Assembly (NCBI GenBank): GCA_005786915.1
Contig: SYCM01000024.1
Span: forward strand, 1-5,563
DNA: 5,563 bases
Direction: 5' to 3'
Source of the DNA: Bacteroidota bacterium
Lineage (GTDB): Bacteria > Bacteroidota > Bacteroidia > Flavobacteriales > Schleiferiaceae
Shown here: piece after piece, positions 1-5,117 of the stretch
Numbering within the stretch: position 1 is the first letter of the stretch
How the letters are laid out: each line of letters begins with the position of its first letter
Notes under the pieces: model-generated
Seen by the model: the letters and a program-made list of their open reading frames with translations, nothing else
Databases searched by the model: none
What the model was told of the DNA's origin: nothing
Made by a program: the position numbers and the translations under genes

Positions 1-82
1 AGTCGAATTCGCAGGCTTGGCCGATGACGATGGGGCCTGATCCAATGAGGAGGACGTGCTTAATGTCGTGGTTGCGGGGCAT
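1..82 (-). CDS. carB: Carbamoyl-phosphate synthase large chain, N-terminal fragment
   Basis: The gene runs off the left edge, so only its first 27 codons are present. The reverse strand reads MPRNHDIKHVLLIGSG followed by PIVIGQACEFD. This is the near-invariant start of the large chain, where the first pre-ATP-grasp fold begins and GSGPIVIGQACEFD is the family hallmark. The enzyme uses ammonia released from glutamine by CarA, bicarbonate and two ATP to make carbamoyl phosphate for pyrimidine and arginine synthesis in the cytoplasm. The ATG at 80-82 (reverse) fits the usual N-terminus, about six residues before the first beta strand. No Shine-Dalgarno sequence is seen. It lies downstream of rpmH on the same strand but is separated from it by a strong terminator, so it probably has its own promoter. 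Identity is very secure despite the short length. Confidence 0.93.
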   Translation of the reverse strand, partial: MPRNHDIKHVLLIGSGPIVIGQACEFD

Positions 83-100
83 GATCTTGAGGAACTTAGT

Positions 101-127
101 CAAATATCGGGTTTAGGCGGCGGCCAA
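101..127 (-). promoter_or_regulatory. Possible carB promoter (Bacteroidota type)
   Basis: On the reverse strand GATATTTG (101-108) differs at one position from the Bacteroidota -7 element TAnnTTTG. A TTG (125-127) lies 16 bases upstream, slightly closer than usual for the -33 element. Transcription would start near 96, giving a leader of about 14 bases before the carB ATG. The rpmH terminator just upstream makes a separate carB promoter likely, but the match is imperfect. Confidence 0.35.
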
Positions 128-143
128 CGAATCGCGAAGGCAC

Positions 144-175
144 AAAAAAAAGGTGCTGCTTGCGCAACACCTTTT
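144..175 (-). terminator. Rho-independent terminator of rpmH
   Basis: On the reverse strand the arms AAAAGGTGTTGC (164-175) and GCAGCACCTTTT (148-159) form a 12-bp stem with one T-G wobble, closed by a GCAA (GNRA) tetraloop at 160-163. The 3' arm runs into eight T residues (144-151), the classic intrinsic terminator layout. It starts about 20 bases after the rpmH stop codon. Read on the plus strand the hairpin is followed by only four T residues, so it should act mainly on minus-strand transcripts. Confidence 0.92.
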
Positions 176-195
176 CGTAGATTGAATCAAAGGCA

Positions 196-354
196 TTAAC
201 CTTTGGGGTTACCCTCGTCCGACACCGTCAAACGCTTGCGGCCGCGTGCGCGGCGTGCAGCTAATACGCGACGGCCGTTTGCCGTAGCCATACGCTCGCG
301 GAACCCGTGCTTGTTCACGCGCTTGCGCTTCGAAGGTTGAAATGTGCGTTTCAT
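196..354 (-). CDS. rpmH: 50S ribosomal protein L34
   Basis: This 52-residue, strongly basic protein begins MKRTFQPSKRKRVNKHGFRE and continues with RMATANGRRVLAARRARGRK and RLTVSDEGNPKG. It is a complete bacterial L34, a small component of the large ribosomal subunit that binds 23S rRNA. The TFQPSKRKR, HGFRERMATANGRRVLAARR and GRKRLTVS blocks are all intact. The short tail after LTVS makes it a little longer than the 44-46 residue proteobacterial form, in line with the 52-53 residue forms of Bacteroidota. No Shine-Dalgarno sequence precedes the ATG at 352-354. The gene has a good promoter candidate at 404-432 and its own terminator at 144-175, so it looks like a single-gene transcription unit. 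The usual neighbours dnaA and rnpA are not seen beside it. Confidence 0.98.
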   Translation of the reverse strand: MKRTFQPSKRKRVNKHGFRERMATANGRRVLAARRARGRKRLTVSDEGNPKG

Positions 355-403
355 CGTGTCGTGTTTTGTGCCTTCACCTCGGCCTTGACCGGGATTCGGG
401 GTG

Positions 404-432
404 CAAATATAGTTGGAATTTTCAAATCACAA
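404..432 (-). promoter_or_regulatory. rpmH promoter (Bacteroidota type)
   Basis: On the reverse strand TATATTTGC (-7 element, TATATTTG at 404-411) is an exact match to the Bacteroidota consensus TAnnTTTG. A TTG (430-432) stands 18 bases upstream as the -33 element. Transcription would start near 398-400, giving a leader of about 45 bases before the L34 start codon. The element lies in a locally AT-rich stretch within otherwise GC-rich DNA. Confidence 0.7.
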
Positions 433-446
433 GGACTGTATCTTTG
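413..446 (+). promoter_or_regulatory. Candidate promoter of the six-gene operon
   Basis: TATCTTTG (439-446) matches the Bacteroidota -7 consensus TAnnTTTG, and a TTG (413-415) lies 23 bases upstream, at the long end of the accepted spacing. Its -33 part is directly next to the -7 element of the divergent rpmH promoter, so the two promoters interleave. With the usual distance from the -7 element, transcription would start at about 450-453, practically on the ATG at 452, which would leave little or no leader. Confidence 0.5.
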
Positions 447-451
447 AAAAT

Positions 452-1204
452 ATGCCGAGTACGCAAAGAATTTGGATCACCGGTGCCAGCGAGGGCATTG
501 GCAGGGGCCTCGCTAAGCACTTCCAAACATTGGGTTGGCAGACGGTGGGCACGGCGCGGCGCGACCAAGGTCCGCCTGAGGCCGACCTGTGGATTCCGGC
601 CGACCTTACCCGGGAATCCGACCGCGTCCGCGCCGTCGACGCGCTCCTAGACCGCGCCGGATGGCCCGACTTGGTCGTGCTGAACGCGGGCGTTGGCCAC
701 CTGGCCCCGTCGGCCGAAACCCGCCCCGAAGACGCCGAGCGCGTCTTTGCGCTGAACTACTTCGCTCCGGTGGAACTGACGCGGCTTCTGCACGCGCGGA
801 GCGAGGGCCGCGCGCTCCACGTCGTCGTCGTGTCGAGCATCGCCGCGCGCTTCGGGCAAAAAAACCTGGCAACCTACAGCGCCAGCAAGGCCGCCGTGAC
901 GTTGTGGGCCGAATCCCTAAACGAAGAATGGCAGGGCACGCCCCACCGCATCCAGCTGGTGCTGCCCGGCGTCGTCTCCACCGACATCATGCGCCACAGC
1001 ATGTCGAGCGACGGCACGCCCCTGGGCGACCGGGCTCAAGCCCACCAAGGCTGGACGGTCGACCGCGCCGCTCGGGCGGTGGAGCGCGCGGCACGAAGCC
1101 GGCGTTTTTCGCACATTTTGGCAAGTCCGGGTGTGCGGCTTGCCCTGATTCTGCACGACCTTTGCCCTAGCTTGTTTTACTCGCTTTTGCGCCGCAAACC
1201 ATGA
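452..1204 (+). CDS. Short-chain dehydrogenase/reductase (SDR family, classical type)
   Basis: This 250-residue protein has the length and motifs of a classical SDR, an NAD(P)-dependent oxidoreductase of alcohols or ketones. The Rossmann dinucleotide motif TGASEGIG is at residues 10-17. NAG, which stabilises the central sheet, is at 78-80. The catalytic tetrad is complete: N102, S129, Y142 and K146, the last two within YSASK. Arginines just after the second strand (GTARR, 33-37) suggest a preference for NADP(H). The variable C-terminal substrate region (about 180-250) gives no recognisable substrate. I chose the ATG at 452 rather than the in-frame one at 413. It places the Rossmann motif at the usual distance from the start, and the 13 extra residues would be encoded across the promoter element at 413-446. 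Its stop overlaps the start of the dioxygenase gene by four bases (ATGA), suggesting coupled translation. Family is certain, substrate unknown. Confidence 0.92.
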   Translation: MPSTQRIWITGASEGIGRGLAKHFQTLGWQTVGTARRDQGPPEADLWIPADLTRESDRVRAVDALLDRAGWPDLVVLNAGVGHLAPSAETRPEDAERVFALNYFAPVELTRLLHARSEGRALHVVVVSSIAARFGQKNLATYSASKAAVTLWAESLNEEWQGTPHRIQLVLPGVVSTDIMRHSMSSDGTPLGDRAQAHQGWTVDRAARAVERAARSRRFSHILASPGVRLALILHDLCPSLFYSLLRRKP

Positions 1205-2007
1205 AGACGATCATCAACCCTTCGGTACTGGAACGACTGCCTGAGCTCACCGCGCAGTTTGCCGCCGGACAGCCCCAGCACGTCGTGCTCGACCACTTTC
1301 TGAACGAAGACGTAGCGAACGCGCTGCACCAGCACTTTCCGTCGGTGGATTCGCTCAAGGTCAAGCGCAAGTCGCTGAACGAAAACAAGGTCGAGGACTA
1401 CCACTTCGAGCGCTGGGACCCCATCTTCACCGAGGTGCGCAACGCCATTCGCTCCGCCGAATTCAGTCAGTGGATGAGCGCGCTGACTGGCATCGACCAC
1501 CTTCAAACGCCCGACGACGCGCTGGGCTCGGGCCTGCACCAGGGCGGCCAGGGCAGCTTTGTCGACGTGCACATCGACGTCAACTTTGACCCCAAACTCA
1601 AGCTTTGGCGCCGCATTAACCTGTTGATATACCTCAACCGACATTGGGACGAAGCCTGGGGCGGACACCTCGAAATCTGGGACCCCCAGATGACGACCGT
1701 GCTGCACCGGGTCGCTCCGCTGCACAACCGCGCGATCATTTTCTTGACCGACGAAAACAGTCCGCACGGCTACAAAGCCATCAACGTGCCCGAGGGCGAG
1801 TCGCGCAAGAGCTTTTATGCCTACTACTTTACCGAAGTCAGCGAGGGATTCAAGTACAGCGATTCCAAATTTATTGCGCGTCCCGACGACAGCTTCGCCC
1901 GCCGCAGCGCCACCGCCGTCAAGGAGTGGACCAAAATCCGCGCGAAGCGGGTGCTGAATGCCCTGGGCGTGAAAATGCTCGACTTCCAAGACAAGAACCG
2001 CTTTTAA
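1201..2007 (+). CDS. 2-oxoglutarate/Fe(II)-dependent dioxygenase, prolyl-hydroxylase-like
   Basis: This 268-residue protein carries the features of a non-haem iron, 2-oxoglutarate-dependent dioxygenase. The iron-binding triad is H124 and D126 (in VDVHIDVNFD) plus H189 (in NSPHGY). R202, 13 residues after the last histidine in ESRKSFYAYYF, is the expected 2-oxoglutarate carboxylate ligand. The block RRINLLIYLNRHWDEAWGG (138-156) followed by HLEIWD is typical of the prolyl-4-hydroxylase-like branch (2OG-FeII_Oxy_3, Tpa1/COG3751-like proteins). No signal peptide or membrane segment is seen, so it should be cytoplasmic. Such enzymes hydroxylate protein prolines, free amino acids or small molecules, and this sequence does not show which. 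It overlaps the dehydrogenase gene by four bases and is followed after seven bases by the ABC exporter, hinting at a shared pathway. The basic C-terminal tail (about 240-268) is of unknown function. Confidence 0.88.
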   Translation: MKTIINPSVLERLPELTAQFAAGQPQHVVLDHFLNEDVANALHQHFPSVDSLKVKRKSLNENKVEDYHFERWDPIFTEVRNAIRSAEFSQWMSALTGIDHLQTPDDALGSGLHQGGQGSFVDVHIDVNFDPKLKLWRRINLLIYLNRHWDEAWGGHLEIWDPQMTTVLHRVAPLHNRAIIFLTDENSPHGYKAINVPEGESRKSFYAYYFTEVSEGFKYSDSKFIARPDDSFARRSATAVKEWTKIRAKRVLNALGVKMLDFQDKNRF

Positions 2008-2014
2008 GGCTTCG

Positions 2015-3844
2015 ATGGCCAAAGCCCAGTTCGGCAACAAAACGCCCAAAAAACCGATTACGTGGACCGCGCTCAAGCAGATGTCGCGGATGTACGTCCA
2101 CGTCAAGCCCTACCGCGGCGAATTCCTCCTAGGCCTGCTGATGCTGCTCCTGTCTTCGGGAAGCAACCTGGCCTTTCCCAAGTACTTGGGCGAACTGGTC
2201 GACGCGGCCCAAACCGACCCTTCGGCCATCGACGGCATCGCCGGGACCCTGGTCGCCTTGCTGCTCGCGCAGTCGGTGTTCAGCTTCGGCCGCATCTTTT
2301 TCTTTGAGCGGGTCGCCCAACGGTCCCTGGCGTCGCTTCGGGCGGCCATGTACAACCACCTCGTCAGCTTGCCCCTGCCCTTCTTTCACGAGAAGCGCAT
2401 CGGCGAACTCACGAACCGCTTGCAGAGCGACATCGGCGTCCTCCAAGAAACGTTCACGAGCACCCTGGCCGAGTTCATTCGCCAGCTGGTCGTGATCGTG
2501 GGCGGAATCGCCCTGCTGGTCTACCAGTCGCCGTCGCTGACCGGATTCATGCTCTTGGTGCTTCCGTTGGTGGTCGTGCTGGGCGTGGCCTTCGGAAGCC
2601 GCATTCGCAAGTACGCCAAAGAGGTGCAAACGGCCTCGGCGGAATCCAACACGCTGGTCGACGAGACCCTGAGCGCGGTGGCTACGGTCAAGGCCTACAC
2701 GCAGGAGGGCCACGAAAAAGCGCGCTACCGCTCGGCGCTGGAGCGGGTCGCGGCCTTGGGAATTCGCGGCGGAATCTACCGCGGCGCCTTCAGTTCCTTC
2801 ATCATCCTCGGGCTGTTCGGCGCTTTGGTCGCCGTGATCTGGAAGGGCGCCAGCCTCATCGCCAGCGGCGAAATGGCGTCGGGGCAGCTCTTCAGCTTTG
2901 TCATTTACTCGGGCTTCATTGGAGGGTCGGTGGGCGGACTCGCCGACGTGTACAGCCGACTCCAGCGGGCCATGGGCGCCACCGAGGCCATCATGGCCAT
3001 GCTCGACGAGCAGCCCGAAACGAGCAACCAGCAACCAGCAGCGAGCAACCAGCAACCAGCAGCGAGCAACCAGCAACCAGCAGCGAGCAACCAGCAGCTA
3101 GCGGTACGCTTCAGCGAGGTTCACTTCGCCTACCCGACGCGGCCCGACGTTCCGGTGCTGCAAGGCCTGGACCTCGTGGTCCGCGAGGGCCAGCAGTGCG
3201 CCTTGGTGGGCGCCAGCGGCGCCGGAAAATCCACCGTGGTCCAGCTCCTGTACCGATTCCACGACCCGCAGCGCGGAGCCCTCATGGTTCAGGGCCGCGA
3301 CGCCCGCGACTGGCCGCTCGACGAGCTGCGCGGGCGCATGGCGTGGGTACCCCAAGACGTGGTGCTTTTTGGGAGGAGCATCCTCGAAAACATTCGCTAC
3401 AGCCGGCCTGAAGCCAGCGACGACGAGGTGCGTCAGGCCGCCGAAGACGCCAACGCCTGGGAGTTCATTGAGCGCTTTCCCGAGGGATGGCAAACCCAAG
3501 TGGGCGAGCGCGGCGTGCAGCTCAGCGGTGGCCAGCGCCCGCGCATTGCGATTGCGCGCGCCATGCTGCGCAACCCCAAACTTTTGGTGCTCGACGAGGC
3601 CACTTCGTCGCTTGACCCCGAGAGCGAAGCCCTGGTTCAGGGCGCCCTCGAAACCCTCATGAAGGGCCGCACCTCCTTGGTAATCGCCCACCGCCTTAGC
3701 ACGGTGCGCCACGCCGACGTCATCGCCTTCCTTCACGAGGGCCGCATCGCCGAAATGGGCAGCCACGACGAGCTCATGGCCCTGGAGGGCGGACGCTACC
3801 GCGCCTTTGTGCAAAAGCAGTGGAACGGAACCCTAACTTCGTAG
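2015..3844 (+). CDS. ABC exporter half-transporter, fused membrane and ATPase domains
   Basis: The 609 residues have the layout of a type I (MsbA/BmrA-like) ABC exporter, which works as a dimer in the inner membrane and uses ATP to move a substrate outward. The membrane domain covers about 35-320, with hydrophobic helices near 36-56, 75-97, 155-172, 176-195, 260-278 and 290-310. The ATPase domain (about 365-605) has an A-loop tyrosine (Y373), Walker A GASGAGKST (399-407), Q-loop Q447, signature LSGGQ (503-507), Walker B LLVLDE (523-528, catalytic E528), the D-loop SSLD (531-534) and H-loop H559, so it should be active. Two oddities: the linker (about 337-361) is built from SNQQPAA repeats encoded by a heptanucleotide array, and the usual RQR after LSGGQ is RPR (P509). 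The ATG at 2015 has AAGG (2006-2009) five bases upstream. Substrate unknown; lipid, drug or peptide export are all possible. Confidence 0.94.
   Translation: MAKAQFGNKTPKKPITWTALKQMSRMYVHVKPYRGEFLLGLLMLLLSSGSNLAFPKYLGELVDAAQTDPSAIDGIAGTLVALLLAQSVFSFGRIFFFERVAQRSLASLRAAMYNHLVSLPLPFFHEKRIGELTNRLQSDIGVLQETFTSTLAEFIRQLVVIVGGIALLVYQSPSLTGFMLLVLPLVVVLGVAFGSRIRKYAKEVQTASAESNTLVDETLSAVATVKAYTQEGHEKARYRSALERVAALGIRGGIYRGAFSSFIILGLFGALVAVIWKGASLIASGEMASGQLFSFVIYSGFIGGSVGGLADVYSRLQRAMGATEAIMAMLDEQPETSNQQPAASNQQPAASNQQPAASNQQLAVRFSEVHFAYPTRPDVPVLQGLDLVVREGQQCALVGASGAGKSTVVQLLYRFHDPQRGALMVQGRDARDWPLDELRGRMAWVPQDVVLFGRSILENIRYSRPEASDDEVRQAAEDANAWEFIERFPEGWQTQVGERGVQLSGGQRPRIAIARAMLRNPKLLVLDEATSSLDPESEALVQGALETLMKGRTSLVIAHRLSTVRHADVIAFLHEGRIAEMGSHDELMALEGGRYRAFVQKQWNGTLTS
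3024..3100 (+). repeat. Heptanucleotide tandem array inside the ABC exporter gene
   Basis: Eleven consecutive 7-base units lie here in the order A A B A A B A A B A B', where A is GCAACCA, B is GCAGCGA and B' is GCAGCTA. The A-A-B triplets make a 21-base higher-order unit, present in three exact copies plus a partial fourth, and encode SNQQPAA. The array falls in the linker between the membrane and ATPase domains, where extra length is likely tolerated. The copies are identical in nucleotide sequence, which points to recent expansion rather than old, selected protein repeats. Confidence 0.95.
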
Positions 3845-3846
3845 CA

Positions 3847-4158
3847 ATGCACCGCATTCCTGCATTCCTCCGCAACAAGTACGTGCTCGCCGGACTGCTG
3901 TTCAGCGTGTGGATTTTGGCACTGGACTCCAACAACCTGTTCATTCAATGGGAACTGAGCCAAGAAGTCCGAGCCCTTGAAGACGGCGTGGAATACTACC
4001 GCGGCGAGCTCGAACGGACCAAACGCCGGCTGAACGAACTGGAATCCGACCCCAAACAGCTCGAGAAATTTGCGCGGGAGACCTACTGGATGCACCGACC
4101 GGGAGAAGAAGTCATGCTCGTGGAACCCCTGGACGCGGAATCGGACGACACGCTATGA
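3847..4158 (+). CDS. FtsB/DivIC-family septum formation initiator
   Basis: This 103-residue protein has a short basic cytoplasmic N-terminus (MHRIPAFLRNKY), one membrane helix (about 12-27), a coiled-coil stretch rich in E, R and L (about 35-68), and the conserved FARETYWM block (75-82) near the C-terminus. This is the layout of FtsB/DivIC, a bitopic division protein that forms a complex with FtsL and FtsQ/DivIB and helps activate septal peptidoglycan synthesis. The NKY at the membrane edge and the LxKFAREtYxM block are characteristic of the Bacteroidota members. An in-frame ATG at 3820 would overlap the ABC gene by 25 bases; the ATG at 3847, two bases after the ABC stop, gives the family's normal N-terminus. 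Its stop overlaps the mutA start by four bases (ATGA). Position between a transporter and mutase genes says little about its role. Gene symbol withheld because ftsB and divIC names are used inconsistently in this phylum. Confidence 0.9.
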   Translation: MHRIPAFLRNKYVLAGLLFSVWILALDSNNLFIQWELSQEVRALEDGVEYYRGELERTKRRLNELESDPKQLEKFARETYWMHRPGEEVMLVEPLDAESDDTL

Positions 4159-5117
4159 TCGAGCGCCTGCCCGAGTGCGCGACGCCCGGAGGCGCGCGCG
4201 AAACCCTGCCTGACTTGGGGCCCGCCTTCCCTGCTGAACGCCACATTACCTGCGATTTCGACGGGCGCCACCCCGCCGAGGCCAACCGGAACGCCCTCGA
4301 AGCGCTCATGGACGGGGCCAGCAGCATCCTGTTTTGGGTGCACTCCTCGAACGACGTGGCGGCCCTGGCGGCGGGAATTGACGCCCGCATCGCCCCTGTG
4401 CACTGGGTGGGCGACCTCGACCCCGGGGCGGTAGCGGCCTGCCTCGATTCCGGAAGTCAAGGGCTGTACAACGCCGACCCCCTCGAGCAGAAGGCCCGCG
4501 GCGGAACCTGGTTTTCCGGAACCTGGGAGGGCGACCGTTCCCGGCTGCGTCAGGCCGAAGCCCTGCTCCCGCCCGCCATGGCCGCCGTGGTGAGCAACGC
4601 CTGCTTCGCGGCGCCGAAGGGTGCTGCAGCCCAACTTGCGTGGGGCTTAGCCAGCCTCGAGGCTATGGATCCGGCCCCCGGCCGCCCAGTGGGGCTGGTG
4701 CTCCAGGCCACCGAAGACTACTTGGAGACGGCCGCCATGGCCCAAGCCGCCCGACTGCTGTGGGCGCGCAATCCGCTGTGGACGGTAGGGCTCGTGGCCG
4801 GCCCCCCAAGCGAAGACGCCGCCGACCTCGTCGACCGCGGTCTGCAGGCGCAGGCCCTGGCCTTGGGCGGGTGCCGCGACCTCTGGATTCAGCCCCTGAA
4901 CGACCGTGCGCAAGCGGCGCGCTGGGCCCGCCACCAGGCCTTGGTGCTGTACTACGAGAGCGGACTGCTCCGCCACGATTACCCGCTGCGCGGCAGCTAC
5001 CTGATTGAAGCATGGACGGCCCAACTCGCCGAACAAGCCCGCGCCCAAGTACAGCAGTGGACGGAGCGCGGGGGCCTCGCCCAGATCCTCGACCAAAACC
5101 TCGACCCATGGACGTAG
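4155..5117 (+). CDS. mutA: Methylmalonyl-CoA mutase small (beta) subunit, short divergent form
   Basis: I read this 320-residue protein as the non-catalytic small subunit of the heterodimeric methylmalonyl-CoA mutase, which pairs with MutB to interconvert (R)-methylmalonyl-CoA and succinyl-CoA. The evidence is its place directly before mutB (10-base overlap) and barrel-like segments: EANRNALEALMDGASSILFW (42-61), AAQLAWGLASLEA (158-170), AARLLWARNPLW (198-209), and GSYLIEAWTAQLAEQARAQV (280-299), the counterpart of the GSYYIExLTxxLAExA block of the family. It is markedly short: about 450 residues or more are usual. Most of the N-terminal extension before the barrel is missing, as is anything after about residue 312, including a B12-binding-like domain. 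Sequence similarity to known small subunits is weak in the middle. The reading frame is intact and shares a four-base ATGA overlap with the FtsB-like gene. Small subunits are thought to be structural, so loss of such parts could be tolerated. Confidence 0.82.
   Translation: MIERLPECATPGGARETLPDLGPAFPAERHITCDFDGRHPAEANRNALEALMDGASSILFWVHSSNDVAALAAGIDARIAPVHWVGDLDPGAVAACLDSGSQGLYNADPLEQKARGGTWFSGTWEGDRSRLRQAEALLPPAMAAVVSNACFAAPKGAAAQLAWGLASLEAMDPAPGRPVGLVLQATEDYLETAAMAQAARLLWARNPLWTVGLVAGPPSEDAADLVDRGLQAQALALGGCRDLWIQPLNDRAQAARWARHQALVLYYESGLLRHDYPLRGSYLIEAWTAQLAEQARAQVQQWTERGGLAQILDQNLDPWT

Noticed and set aside
144..175. Terminator serving the plus strand as well
   Set aside because: On the plus strand only four T residues follow the hairpin, and no plus-strand gene is seen upstream of it in this window.
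413..451. Longer dehydrogenase form starting at the ATG at 413
   Set aside because: It would add 13 unrelated residues before the Rossmann motif and would be encoded over the promoter element at 413-446.
1177..2106. Long open frame on the reverse strand opposite the dioxygenase
   Set aside because: It is a shadow of a GC-rich coding strand: the composition is low-complexity V/A/L/R, there are no family motifs, and the plus strand carries a complete catalytic protein.
2129..3076. Reverse-strand frame of 315 codons with LLVARCW repeats
   Set aside because: The repeats are only the antisense reading of the heptanucleotide array, and the frame lies opposite the ABC exporter with all its motifs.
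3022..3100. CRISPR array
   Set aside because: The units are 7 or 21 bases long and directly adjacent, with no spacers, and they are in frame within a gene.
3820..3846. Upstream ATG for the FtsB-like gene
   Set aside because: It would add nine residues encoded within the ABC gene and break the normal short basic N-terminus of the family.
5012..5107. N-terminal extension of mutB from the ATG at 5012
   Set aside because: The 32 extra residues are proline- and arginine-rich and come from mutA read in another frame; they do not resemble the N-terminus of known large subunits.
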